Of a stretch of 64,000 nucleotides of DNA, positions 24,626 to 34,919 are shown piece after piece. The notes beneath the pieces are model-generated. The model saw nothing but the letters and a program-made list of their open reading frames with translations. It did not search any database and had not been told where the DNA came from. The position numbers and the translations under genes were made by a program. Every line of letters begins with the position of its first letter. The stretch's first letter is position 1. This stretch comes from Streptomyces sp. NBC_00377 (lineage in GTDB: Bacteria; Actinomycetota; Actinomycetes; Streptomycetales; Streptomycetaceae), in NCBI RefSeq assembly GCF_036075115.1, contig NZ_CP107958.1, positions 4,836,001-4,900,000 on the forward strand. The letters are read 5' to 3'.

Positions 24626-25234
24626 CTATACCCAACCCCGCTCCCGCGCGAGCCGTACCGCCGCGTGCCGGTTCTCCGCGCCGAGCTTCGAGACGGCCGA
24701 CGACAGATAGTTCCGCACGGTCCCCTGGGACAGCGCCGCCCGCTCGGCGATCTCCGCCACGGGCGCGCCGTCGGCGGCGAGTTCGAGCACCTCCGCCTCG
24801 CGCGAGGTCAGCGGCGAGTCGCCGGCGGCGATCGCGTCGGCGGCCAACTCCGGGTCGACATAACGGTTCCCCGCGTGCACGGTCCGGATTATCTCCGCGA
24901 GCCGTTGTGCGCTCACCGTCTTCGGGACGAACCCCCGCACTCCGGCCGCGAGCGCCCGCTTGAGGTGCCCGGGCCGGCCGTGGCTCGTGACGATCAGTGC
25001 CTGGCAGTCCGGCAGTTCGGCCCGCAAGGATGTGGCGACGCTCACACCGTCGGCGCCGGGCATCTGTAGATCCAGGACGGCGACGTCCGGCCGGTGTGCC
25101 AGTGCCATGGCCAGCGCCTCCGGTCCGGTGGCCGCTTCGGCGACGATCACCAGGTCGTCCTCGAGGGAGAGCAGCGCGGCCAGCGCCCCCCGGATGAGGT
25201 GTTCGTCGTCGGCGAGCAGCACCCGCACGGTCAT
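24626..25234 (-). CDS. NarL/LuxR-family response regulator
   Basis: The 202-residue product has a receiver domain with the acidic pair D9-D10, phospho-acceptor Asp55 (VAVLDLQMPG), Thr/Ser VTSHG and Lys in FVPKTVSAQ, followed by a LuxR-type helix-turn-helix (SPLTSREAEVLELAADGAPV, ALSQGTVRNYLSSAVSKLGA). Its ATG overlaps the stop of the histidine kinase gene (ATGA), so both are translated together. The likely target is the ABC transporter promoter at the head of the same gene group. Confidence 0.95.
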   Translation of the reverse strand: MTVRVLLADDEHLIRGALAALLSLEDDLVIVAEAATGPEALAMALAHRPDVAVLDLQMPGADGVSVATSLRAELPDCQALIVTSHGRPGHLKRALAAGVRGFVPKTVSAQRLAEIIRTVHAGNRYVDPELAADAIAAGDSPLTSREAEVLELAADGAPVAEIAERAALSQGTVRNYLSSAVSKLGAENRHAAVRLARERGWV

Positions 25235-26490
25235 GAAGTGACCTCTCTCACAGCAGCCTTTCCGCTCAGCGGCACCTCGGCGACGACCCGGAAGACGCCC
25301 GGGCCGACGAACCCGGCCTCCAATGTCCCGTCCACGCCTTGCAGCCGCTCCCGCAGTCCGGTGAGTCCGGAACCGCCGCCGCCCCCGCTCTCGGGGACGA
25401 CCGACCCGGCGCCGTCGTTCTCCACTGTCAGCACCACACGTCCCTCGGGCATCCGCAACGCCACCGAGCACCGCCCGGCGTCTCCGTGCCGCAGCACGTT
25501 GGTGGTGGTCTCCCGCACCACCCAGCCGAGCGCCGACTGCACCTCGGCGGGCAGACCGCCGGACTCTCCGCTCACCTCGCACATGATCCCGGCCGCCCGC
25601 AACACACCTTGCGCCCCGGCCAGTTCGACCCCGAGATCAGCCTCCCGGTACCCCCGCACCACGGCGCGGACCTCCCGCTGAGAATCCTGCGCTATCCGCT
25701 GGACCTCGATCATCTGCTCCACGGCCTCCGGCCGCCCACGCCTCGCCAACTGCACGGCCAGCTCGCTCTTCAGGGCGATCACCGCCAGGTTGCGTCCCAT
25801 CACGTCGTGCAGGTCCCGCCCGAACCGCAGCCGCTCCTCGGCGACGGCGAGCCGCGCCTCGACCTCACCGGCCCGGTCCGCCTCCCACAGCACCGCGAGG
25901 TTCCAGGCACTGCACCGGCAGGCGAACAGTGAGAAGCATGTCGCGAAGGCGGTCAGGAACCCCACCATGAGGATCCCCGCCATGTCCGGTTCCGCCCAGC
26001 CGAACGCCGCCATCAGGAGCACCGCCAGCAGCGCCGAGTGCCGCAGGAACAGCCGGATCGGCACCACGATCCCGTACAGCATCCCGAAGGGCAGCAGCGC
26101 GGCTCCTATGCAGAGCCTGACCGTCACCGGGTCGGCGCCGCCGAGCACGGTGAGTGCCAGGTCCAGGACCAGATTGACGGCCAGCAGCGCGGCCGCCGGG
26201 TAGAGGGCCCGCGGCGGCAGCTCGGAGCGCTGCAGATAGTGGTCGAGGACGGGCCGGGTCAGCCGGTTGGCCTCCGCGCACTGGAGGGCGCTCGACAGGA
26301 GCAGCAACCCGCCGACGATCAGCGGCGCGGGACGCTGCTCGAGCCCGCCCACCAGAGGCAGCGCGAGCCAGGCGAAGGAGAAGAACCAGGTGGTGAAATA
26401 CCAGGTGCCCAGAGTCTGGAACTCGACCCGCTCCGCCTTGCTGCGGTCCTTCCAGTGACGCCGCTGCCACCCCCGAATGCGGCCCAACAT
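25231..26490 (-). CDS. Sensor histidine kinase, DesK/HisKA_3 type
   Basis: The 419-residue kinase has about five to six membrane helices (residues about 35-195), a coiled linker, the dimerisation motif GRDLHDVMGRNLAVIALKSE with phospho-His228, and a HATPase domain ending with VENDGAGSVV and GSGLTGLRERLQ. The membrane part has almost no outside loop, so it probably senses the membrane or a lipophilic compound. I chose the ATG at 26490 with GGGGAGG upstream; the open frame to 26595 would overlap the permease gene. It is downstream of the ABC genes. Confidence 0.92.
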   Translation of the reverse strand: MLGRIRGWQRRHWKDRSKAERVEFQTLGTWYFTTWFFSFAWLALPLVGGLEQRPAPLIVGGLLLLSSALQCAEANRLTRPVLDHYLQRSELPPRALYPAAALLAVNLVLDLALTVLGGADPVTVRLCIGAALLPFGMLYGIVVPIRLFLRHSALLAVLLMAAFGWAEPDMAGILMVGFLTAFATCFSLFACRCSAWNLAVLWEADRAGEVEARLAVAEERLRFGRDLHDVMGRNLAVIALKSELAVQLARRGRPEAVEQMIEVQRIAQDSQREVRAVVRGYREADLGVELAGAQGVLRAAGIMCEVSGESGGLPAEVQSALGWVVRETTTNVLRHGDAGRCSVALRMPEGRVVLTVENDGAGSVVPESGGGGGSGLTGLRERLQGVDGTLEAGFVGPGVFRVVAEVPLSGKAAVREVTS

Positions 26491-26554
26491 CCTTGCCTCC
26501 CCTGCCGTCCACCCACCACGAATCCGGTCCGGTTCCCGGCTCGGTCCCGGCGGG

Positions 26555-27370
26555 TCAGCGCCGGGGCTCCCAACGGAACCACCGCCGTACAGCAAACAGT
26601 GCCGACAGGGTCCAGGCCAGTGCGATACCCAGGGCGCCCAGGGCCTCGTAAGCCGACAGGTCGCCGGTCCAGCCGCCGCGTATCAGGGTGATCACCGGAG
26701 ACAGCGGCAGCAGTTGGCAGACGGAGGCGAGCCGGTCGGGCAGCAGTTCCAGGGGAACGGCCACTCCGGAACCGATCATCGACACGAGCACCAGGGGCGC
26801 CGTGGTGACCTGTGCGCTCTCCACGGTCCGGGTCGCCGTCGCGGTGAGGGCCGCGAACGCCGCGCACATCGCCAGCCCCAACAGCAGTCCCGGCACGGCG
26901 AGGTAGGGCGCTTCGGGGGCCGGTATGTCGAGCACGACTGTCGCGCCGGCCACCAGTACCAGGCACTGCACCAGCCCCGTGAGGAGGACGGGCAGCGCCG
27001 ACCCGGCGAGGATCTCCGCGTCCCGGAGCTCACCGGTGCGCAGCCGCTTCAGGACGAGCTCCTCGCGCCGCGCGGTGTAGATGACCGTCAGGGCCGAGTA
27101 GACCCCGAACAGCAGCGAGAAGCCGATCGCGGCGGGCAGCAGCACCAGGCCGGCGCTCAGCCCGGCGTCCTTCGCGTCCATGCCGTCGATCACCGGTGCC
27201 AGGCTGACCGGCAGCACCAGCGGCATGACCACGGCTGTGACGAGAGTGCTCCTGCTGCGTCCGAGCAGGGTCAGTTCGGCCCGTGCGAGGGCTGTCATCC
27301 GGCTCACGGGAGTCGTGGCCGAACGGCCGGCCGTGCGACCGGTCGAGTCCTTCACCGCCGTCCCGCTCAT
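26555..27370 (-). CDS. ABC-2 type transporter permease
   Basis: The 271-residue product has six hydrophobic segments typical of ABC-2 permeases (STLVTAVVMPLVLPVSLAPV, VLVSMIGSGVAVPLELLP, and LGALGIALAWTLSALFAV near the end). It starts MSGTAVKDSTGRTAG and overlaps the ATPase gene by 4 bp (ATGA). With the ATPase it forms an exporter, probably for a drug, lipid or lantibiotic-like compound sensed by the linked kinase. Confidence 0.9.
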   Translation of the reverse strand: MSGTAVKDSTGRTAGRSATTPVSRMTALARAELTLLGRSRSTLVTAVVMPLVLPVSLAPVIDGMDAKDAGLSAGLVLLPAAIGFSLLFGVYSALTVIYTARREELVLKRLRTGELRDAEILAGSALPVLLTGLVQCLVLVAGATVVLDIPAPEAPYLAVPGLLLGLAMCAAFAALTATATRTVESAQVTTAPLVLVSMIGSGVAVPLELLPDRLASVCQLLPLSPVITLIRGGWTGDLSAYEALGALGIALAWTLSALFAVRRWFRWEPRR

Positions 27371-28320
27371 GCCGCTACCTCCTCGGTCTCGTCACGGTGC
27401 GACGACTCCCGGGCTATCCCGAGGAACGCCTCCTCCAGCGAGGCCGACCGCACATCCAGCCTCCGCAGTTCGATCCGGGACCGCTCGGCCCACACCAGCA
27501 GCCCGGTCGCCGCCCGTTGCAGCTCCCTGGTGCGCAGCCGTATGACCCGGCCGTCGACCTCGTGACCGCACACGCCCATCTCGCCCAGCGGAGGCAGGTC
27601 GCCCACGAAGTACCCCTCAGGCAGTTCGAAAGTGATCCGGGACGGCTGGGCCCCGGTCACCTCGGCCGGTGTCCCGGCAGCCGCGATGCGTCCCTCGTGC
27701 AGGATGGCGAGCCGGTCGGCGAGGTTCTCCGCCTCCTCCAGGTAGTGCGTGGTCAGCAGCACCGTCGTACCGGCGTCACGCAGGGCGCGCACCAGGGCCC
27801 AGGTGTCCCGCCGGCCCTCGGCGTCCAGGCCGGTCGTCGGCTCGTCCAGGAACAGGACTTCGGGCTCTCCGAGGACCGCGAGTGCGAGGTCGAGGCGCCG
27901 CCGCTCACCTCCGGACAGCTGCTTGACCCGGACGCCGGCCCGAGGGGCCAGACCGACCAGGGCCAGCGCCTCCTCGACCGGACGGGCTCCGCTCACGCAG
28001 CCGGCCCACATGCGCGCGGTCTCGGCGACGGTGAGATCCGAGGGGAAGCCACCCTCCTGGAGCATCACGCCGGTGCGCGGTCGTACGGCGGCCCGCTCGG
28101 TGTGCGGGTCGTGGCCCAGAACCCTGATCCGCCCGCCGTCGGGGCGCGCCAGACCCTCCAGCAACTCGACCGTCGAGGTCTTTCCGGCGCCGTTGGTGCC
28201 GAGCAGCGCGAAGATCTCACCGCGGCCGACGTGGAAGGAGATTCCACGGACCGCTTCGAACCCGCCCCCGTACACACGCCGGAGGTCGGTGACCTCAATC
28301 ACGTGTTCATTCGTGTCCAT
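27367..28320 (-). CDS. ABC transporter ATP-binding protein
   Basis: The 317-residue ATPase has Walker A LLGTNGAGKTSTVELL, Q-loop near MLQEGGF, signature LSGGERRRLDLALAVLGEP, Walker B VLFLDEPTTGLD and the switch His in LLTTHYLEEAE. A C-terminal extension of about 90 residues is as in drug exporters of the DrrA type. It is the first gene of the ABC-kinase-regulator group; possible operators lie 44-70 bp upstream. Confidence 0.95.
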   Translation of the reverse strand: MDTNEHVIEVTDLRRVYGGGFEAVRGISFHVGRGEIFALLGTNGAGKTSTVELLEGLARPDGGRIRVLGHDPHTERAAVRPRTGVMLQEGGFPSDLTVAETARMWAGCVSGARPVEEALALVGLAPRAGVRVKQLSGGERRRLDLALAVLGEPEVLFLDEPTTGLDAEGRRDTWALVRALRDAGTTVLLTTHYLEEAENLADRLAILHEGRIAAAGTPAEVTGAQPSRITFELPEGYFVGDLPPLGEMGVCGHEVDGRVIRLRTRELQRAATGLLVWAERSRIELRRLDVRSASLEEAFLGIARESSHRDETEEVAA

Positions 28321-28363
28321 GCCCCAAGCCTCCCCGTGGGCGGAGGCCGGCAGCAGTGCGAGG

Positions 28364-28390
28364 TGTCATCACTCCGCATGACAAATGTCA
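28364..28390. promoter_or_regulatory. Candidate response-regulator operator before the ABC operon
   Basis: TGTCAT and ATGACA (28364-28369 and 28378-28383) form an inverted repeat with 8-nt spacer, and TGACA-AA-TGTCA (28379-28390) overlaps it as a second palindrome. Tandem GTCAT-type half-sites suit NarL/DesR-family regulators such as the one in this operon. Confidence 0.5.
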
Positions 28391-28425
28391 GACGATGGCG
28401 CGCGCCGCTTCCACGATCACGCCCG

Positions 28426-28481
28426 CACGAGGGCGCCCACACGAGGGCGCCCACACGAGGGCGCCCACACGAGGGCGCCCA
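28426..28481. repeat. Four 14-bp direct repeats with palindromic cores
   Basis: The unit CACGAGGGCGCCCA occurs four times head to tail at 28426, 28440, 28454 and 28468. Each carries the perfect 8-bp palindrome GGGCGCCC. It lies about 105-160 bp before the ABC ATPase gene and before the tRNA-Gly terminator. Confidence 0.9.
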
Positions 28482-28501
28482 CACGCTCAAGGCGCACGGA
28501 A

Positions 28502-28528
28502 AGACCCCGGTCCATTGGACCGGGGTCT
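28502..28528 (-). terminator. Terminator of the second tRNA-Gly(GCC)
   Basis: Perfect 12-bp arms (28502-28513 and 28517-28528), loop ATT, followed on the minus strand by TTT. Confidence 0.85.
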
Positions 28529-28536
28529 CATTCCCG

Positions 28537-28609
28537 AGCGGACGACGAGGCTCGAACTCGCGACCTCAACCTTGGCAAGGTTGCGCTCTACCAACTGAGC
28601 TACGTCCGC
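28537..28609 (-). tRNA. tRNA-Gly (GCC), second copy
   Basis: 73 nt, identical in sequence to the tRNA at 24530-24602, anticodon GCC. No CCA is encoded here, unlike the first copy. Confidence 0.96.
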
Positions 28610-28688
28610 ATTGCCTCCGACCAGCTTTCACTGATCGGCGCGGGCACCAGCCTACCTGATCCACAACAGTGGTCAGGCGGTGATGCAG

Positions 28689-28760
28689 AGCGGGTGACAG
28701 GGATCGCACACTGCGCCTTCCCCCTGGAAGGGGGATGTTCTACTACTGAACTACACCCGC
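28689..28760 (-). tRNA. tRNA-Gly (TCC)
   Basis: 72 nt on the minus strand. Acceptor GCGGGTG pairs with CACCCGC, D arm TAGTTCAGTAGTAGAAC, anticodon loop CTTCCAG, T loop TGCGATC. CCA is not encoded. Confidence 0.93.
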
Positions 28761-28913
28761 ATGTACTCCGTGAGCTGGGCTTTTCGGCCTTGCCCCTCGG
28801 CGTGCTCCAGACTCTAGCTGACCAGGAGGGGTGCAGCGCAAGTCGGTGCGTTCGAGGGGCGCGTGACCGGCCGTCGGCCCGAGGTTCACGGGGAACCCGT
28901 CAGGGGTTGCGCC

Positions 28914-29231
28914 TCACTGCGCGTCGGTGAACGCCTCGTAGACCCTCTTGGGGATGCGGCCGCGGGCCGGTACCTCCATCTTGTTGGCCTGGGCCCAGGC
29001 GCGGACGGCCGCGGGGTCGGGTGCGACCTCCGTCTGCTTGTACGCCTTGCCCGACCTCGACCGCTTCCGGCCGGCGTCCACGTAGGGCGCGAGAGCCTTA
29101 CGCAGTTTCTTGGCATTGGCTTCATTCAGGTCGATCTCGTACGACTTGCCGTCGAGCCCGAAAGCGATCGTTTCCGCCGCTTCCGAGCCGTCGATGTCGT
29201 CAGAGAGAGTGACCACGACCTTCTGCGCCAC
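28914..29231 (-). CDS. lsrL: Lsr2-family nucleoid-associated silencer (LsrL-type)
   Basis: The 105-residue protein begins MAQKVVVTLSDDIDGSEAAE, the Lsr2 dimerisation domain, with a basic linker (GRKRSRSGK) and a C-terminal DNA-binding domain ending in the RGR minor-groove hook (VPARGRIPKRVYEAF). Lsr2 proteins bind AT-rich DNA and silence foreign genes. Streptomyces carry a main lsr2 and a paralogue lsrL; the position between tRNA-Gly genes and purS fits the paralogue as I recall it. It starts with GTG at 29231 behind GAAGGGA. The region upstream is unusually AT-rich, so it may bind its own promoter. Confidence 0.9.
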   Translation of the reverse strand: MAQKVVVTLSDDIDGSEAAETIAFGLDGKSYEIDLNEANAKKLRKALAPYVDAGRKRSRSGKAYKQTEVAPDPAAVRAWAQANKMEVPARGRIPKRVYEAFTDAQ

Positions 29232-29594
29232 GAATATCGGTCCCTTCGTGCGACAGCTCTGCGGTGACGTGCCAAGACGTCACGGAGATGTCGACTGTCC
29301 GCCTGTTATGGGGCAAAGTATCGGCTATTGGCAATTCATTTGTACAGTGCCCGGCATTGCAATGTGAAGCCCGACTAAATCTGCCCGCGTGTCCCGGGGC
29401 AATAGGGAACGCCGGTGCACCCCGGATCTTTCCCTGAAATTTTCGCGAAGGCACTGGTCCGATACCTGATCGTGATGGCGGTCACGTACTTTCCTACAAC
29501 TCTACCCGCGTAGAAATTTTGTACGGGTAGTCTGAAGACACCTGTTGGAGACCCCCGCAGGAACCTGCTCAGCACCACACCACCGGGAGTGCCA
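29232..29594. other. AT-rich divergent promoter region, lsrL / purS
   Basis: 363 bp with much lower GC than its surroundings, mainly 29300-29350 and 29430-29530. It holds no gene. It contains the promoters of lsrL and purSQL and is a plausible binding site for Lsr2-type proteins. Confidence 0.7.
29502..29533 (+). promoter_or_regulatory. Inverted repeat and -10 element before purS
   Basis: CTACCCG (29502-29508) and CGGGTAG (29524-29530) form an inverted repeat with centres 22 bp apart (two helical turns). A -10-like TAGTCT (29528-29533) overlaps the right arm. A repressor bound here would block the purSQL promoter. The regulator is unknown. Confidence 0.45.
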
Positions 29595-29867
29595 GTGGCA
29601 CGCGTCGTAGTCGACGTCATGCTCAAGCCGGAGATCCTCGACCCCCAGGGCCAGGCGGTGCAGCGCGCACTGCCGCGACTGGGTTTCGAAGGCATCTCCG
29701 ACGTACGTCAGGGAAAGCGATTCGAACTGGAAGTTGACGGGCCGGTCGACGAGGCCGCCCTCGCCCGCATCCATGATCTTGCGGAATCCTTCCTCGCCAA
29801 CACCGTGATCGAGGACTTCACCGTCAAGGTCGAGTCGGAAGAAGCGGTCGCGGGGGCCGCGAAGTGA
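29595..29867 (+). CDS. purS: Phosphoribosylformylglycinamidine synthase subunit PurS
   Basis: The 90-residue subunit starts MARVVVDVMLKPEILDPQGQ, the PurS signature, and folds as a small dimer that links PurQ and PurL in FGAM synthase. I chose GTG 29595 with GGGAG upstream; a GTG 6 bp earlier would add two residues. Its stop overlaps the purQ start (GTGA). Confidence 0.95.
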   Translation: MARVVVDVMLKPEILDPQGQAVQRALPRLGFEGISDVRQGKRFELEVDGPVDEAALARIHDLAESFLANTVIEDFTVKVESEEAVAGAAK

Positions 29868-30564
29868 CCGCTCGTATTGGCGTCGTCACTTTCCCGGGCA
29901 GCCTCGACGACCGGGACACCCAGCGTGCGATCCGCCTCGCGGGTGCCGAACCCGTCGCTCTCTGGCACAAGGACAAAGACCTTCATCAGGTCGACGCCGT
30001 GGTGTTGTGCGGCGGTTTCTCCTACGGCGACTATCTGCGGGCCGGCGCCATCGCGCGCTTCTCGCCGGTGATGGAGACCCTCATCGAGCAGGCGAAGGCC
30101 GGCCTTCCGGTCCTCGGTATCTGCAACGGCTTCCAGATCCTCACGGAGGCCCATCTGCTTCCCGGCGGGATGCTCGGCAACGACCACCTCCACTTCATCT
30201 GCCGCGACCAGAAGCTGCGGGTGGAGAACGCGGAGACCGCCTGGACCGCCGACTACGAGGCGGGCCAGGAGATCCAGATCCCGCTGAAGAACATGGACGG
30301 CCGGTACGTCGCCGACGAGTACACCCTCGACCAGCTCGAGGCCGAGGGCCGTGTGGCCTTCCGCTACCTCGTGCAGGGCGACGGCGCCGACGGCTACGGC
30401 AACCCGAACGGCTCGCTGCGCGACATCGCGGGCATCACCAACGAGGCCGGCAACGTCGTGGGCCTCATGCCGCACCCGGAGCACGCCGTCGAGCCGCTCA
30501 TCGGGTCCGGCCGCACCGACGGCCTCCCCTTCTTCACCTCGATCCTCAAGAAGCTGGTCAACGC

Positions 30565-30568
<4 letters not shown>
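29864..30568 (+). CDS. purQ: Phosphoribosylformylglycinamidine synthase subunit PurQ (glutaminase)
   Basis: The 234-residue class I glutamine amidotransferase supplies ammonia to PurL. The nucleophilic Cys lies in VLGICNGFQILTEA, and the His-Glu pair is in GLMPHPEHAVEPL. It starts GTG inside the purS stop and its own stop overlaps purL (ATGA), so the three subunits are translated together. Confidence 0.97.
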
Positions 30569-32823
<2,255 letters not shown>

Positions 32824-32851
32824 GCACCGGCGTCCGCGCGGCACCGGTGAC

Positions 32852-32897
32852 GACGGCGAAGGCCCTGCCCGTTCCGACGGGCGGGGCCTTCGCCGTC
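32852..32897 (+). terminator. Terminator of the purSQL operon
   Basis: Long hairpin with GACGGCGAAGGCCC pairing GGGCCTTCGCCGTC plus an inner GCCCG/CGGGC stem, about 30 bp after purL. Confidence 0.85.
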
Positions 32898-32965
32898 GCC
32901 TCCACCGCTTCCAGCGCCTTCGCCGTACGGCAGGGCCCGCCCCTCGCGCCGCCGCGGAACCGCCT

Positions 32966-33157
32966 AGGGCGTGTCTGACAATTCCCGCCGGGCGCGCGGC
33001 GTCCGGCACGGCACTCCCCCAGCCTTCGGCCGGGGGTGCCCCCACGCCGCGTTGTCGCATCACCCGAGTACATCCAGTACGCGGGCGATGCTCCGCCTTG
33101 CGATGCACCGCACCGGACGCCGCGCGCTGATCCGACGCGAATTGTCAGACACGCCCT
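32966..33157. mobile_element. Miniature inverted-repeat element, copy 1 (192 bp)
   Basis: Perfect 19-bp terminal inverted repeats AGGGCGTGTCTGACAATTC (32966-32984, reverse complement at 33139-33157) bound a 192-bp unit. The interior matches the unit at 49428-49593, including GAGTACATCCAGTACGCGGG. This copy also holds an extra nested hairpin (CTCCCCCAGCCTTCGGCCGG, about 33013-33040). No intact transposase gene is present. The left flank is CTAG; the right flank is CTGG. Confidence 0.85.
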
Positions 33158-33246
33158 GGGGCGCTGCCCCGCAGGTATGACTCCCCGTCGTCCACGCGCG
33201 CGGGGTGTGCGCGGGGCGGGGCGGTCCGGCTGTCGGCGGCGGCCAC

Positions 33247-33252
33247 TAGGCT
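33247..33252 (+). promoter_or_regulatory. -10 hexamer TAGGCT, probable leaderless promoter
   Basis: Ends 7 nt before the ATG at 33260, as in purD, with no Shine-Dalgarno sequence. Confidence 0.55.
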
Positions 33253-33259
33253 CACGGCC

Positions 33260-34057
33260 ATGCCCCCGGCCAGGAAACGCACCCGCGCGTACGACCCCGC
33301 GAAGATCCGTGCCGCGGTCGTCGCGCAGTTCGGCAACGTACGGCGGGCCGTGGGAACCCTCACCCCCGAGCAGCTCGCGCTGCCCACGCGGCTGGCCGGC
33401 TGGACCGTCCGGGACCTGGCCGCTCACGTGACCATGGCGGTGGCGACCGTCAGCCGCAACCTCGACCGGGACGAGCCCGCGAAGGCGGACCTCACGCTCC
33501 TGGAGTGGCCCTTCGCCACGGCCGCCCGGGCCGCCGGCATCTCCGACGGCACCCGGGACCTCGCCGCCGCGAACCCCGACCTCGAAGCCCTCTTCACCCG
33601 CACCGAGGACCAGTTCACCGAGGCCCTCGCCACCGCCGCGGGGGACCGCCTGATGGCCACCCGCACCGGCGCCATGACCCTCGCCGACCTCCTGGTCACC
33701 CGGACCGTCGAACTCGTCGTCCACACCGACGACCTGAACGTCGCCGTCCCCGGCCTGGAGATCCCCTACGACCGGCAGGCGCTCGCCGCGGCCACCCGGC
33801 TGCTGGCCGACGCCCTCGCCGCCAGGGCGCCCGGCGGCGCGACGGAGGTGCGGGTCCCGCCGTACGCCGTCGTGCAGTGCGTCGAGGGCCCCCGGCACAC
33901 CCGGGGCACCCCGCCCAACGTCGTGGAGACCGACCCGCTGACCTGGATCAGGCTGGCGACGGGGCGTCTGAGCTGGCCGGACGCCGTCGCGCAGGCGAAG
34001 GTCGCCGCCAGCGGCGAGCGGGCCGATCTCACGGCACTGCTGCCCCTGATGTCCTGA
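33260..34057 (+). CDS. Maleylpyruvate isomerase-family protein with sterol-carrier-like C-terminus
   Basis: The 265-residue product shows the DinB/mycothiol-dependent fold: LPTRLAGWTVRDLAAHVTMA, where the conserved His lies, and LLVTRTVELVVHTDDLNVAV with a second His/Asp site. The C-terminal part (PPYAVVQCVEGPRHTRGTPP, DPLTWIRLATGRLSWPDAVA) is the SCP2-like domain found in this group. Family members are thought to use mycothiol and a metal; the substrate is unknown. It lies between purSQL and purF and is transcribed in the same direction, with its own leaderless promoter. Confidence 0.8.
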   Translation: MPPARKRTRAYDPAKIRAAVVAQFGNVRRAVGTLTPEQLALPTRLAGWTVRDLAAHVTMAVATVSRNLDRDEPAKADLTLLEWPFATAARAAGISDGTRDLAAANPDLEALFTRTEDQFTEALATAAGDRLMATRTGAMTLADLLVTRTVELVVHTDDLNVAVPGLEIPYDRQALAAATRLLADALAARAPGGATEVRVPPYAVVQCVEGPRHTRGTPPNVVETDPLTWIRLATGRLSWPDAVAQAKVAASGERADLTALLPLMS

Positions 34058-34107
34058 TTCCGGCCCCCGGTGGGAACCGATCGCCCCACCCGCCCCGTCG
34101 AACCAGC

Positions 34108-34590
34108 ATGTACCGGCAGAGGCACAGCCCTACGCACACGTACAAGCGGCGCATGACGCTGACCGCGGCCGTCCTGCTCGTCCCGCTCGCCGCGGCCTGC
34201 GGCAGCGAGAAGGCGGACGGGGAGCGGCCCGGCAGCGGGGCGGTCAGCGCCGAGCAGCCCGTCACCGGCGTCCGCTGGAACGTCGACAGCGTCACCGCGG
34301 ACGGCGCCGTCCACCGCGCCCCCGCCGGCGCGCACCTCGAGATCCGGGACGGCAAGGCGGCGGGCAGCTACGGCTGCAACAACTTCACCGCCAAGGCCGC
34401 CGTCGAGGACGGCAGCGTCCGGTTCAGCGACGCCCGGTCGACCAGGATGGCCTGCGTGGGCCGGCCCATGGACTTCGAGCGCATCCTGGCCGCAACCCTC
34501 ACCGAGGGCGTCCTCAGCACCGAGGTCGAGGGCGCCACGCTGACGCTCGGCACGGCCGACGGCGACCGGATCCGGCTGACCACGAAGTGA
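34108..34590 (+). CDS. META-domain lipoprotein
   Basis: The 160-residue product has a lipobox-type signal (VLLVPLAAACGSEKADG) with Cys as the lipid-attached residue. The META/HslJ-like domain follows: GVRWNVDSV, AGSYGCNNFTAKAAVEDGSV and STRMACVGRPMDFERILAA, where G-C-N-x-F and T-x-M-A-C are the signature. It should sit on the outer face of the membrane; a role in envelope stress or antibiotic resistance is suggested for the family. ATG 34108 is used; ATG 34153 is possible but would shorten the signal's basic end. Confidence 0.8.
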   Translation: MYRQRHSPTHTYKRRMTLTAAVLLVPLAAACGSEKADGERPGSGAVSAEQPVTGVRWNVDSVTADGAVHRAPAGAHLEIRDGKAAGSYGCNNFTAKAAVEDGSVRFSDARSTRMACVGRPMDFERILAATLTEGVLSTEVEGATLTLGTADGDRIRLTTK

Positions 34591-34919
34591 CGCTGCGGCC
34601 GCCGACCGGGAAGTGACCTGCGGCCGCGGACCGGGAGACGACGTCCCGCCGCGGACCGCGAATCGACGTCCGGGCGGCCACCCGGTCCGGTGGACCGCGT
34701 GCGCCCGCCCCGATGGTGTGCGACACCTCACTTGCGCACGACGGGGCGGGCTCCCAGGCGCACGTCCCCTGGTGCGCCGAACCGAGTGTTGGATCATCGA
34801 ATCCACCGGCTGACCTGCGCAAATGAATCGATCACGGCAAGGTCGGCCGACGGGTGATCCAGTTACCGGCGAGTATCCCCAATTCGGACCAGTGGTCGAC
34901 CTCGCCTACACTCGGAGGC
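34591..34919. other. Intergenic stretch before purF
   Basis: About 330 bp with no gene. The left part carries three imperfect copies of a CCGCGGACCG-centred repeat (34622-34670). The right end holds the purF promoter. Confidence 0.5.
34907..34912 (+). promoter_or_regulatory. Candidate -10 hexamer of purF
   Basis: TACACT ends exactly 7 nt before GTG 34920. The GGAGG between them is too close to the start to work well as a ribosome binding site, so a leaderless mRNA is likely. Confidence 0.45.

Noticed and set aside
28426..28481. CRISPR array.
   Set aside because: Units are 14 bp with no spacers and no cas genes nearby.
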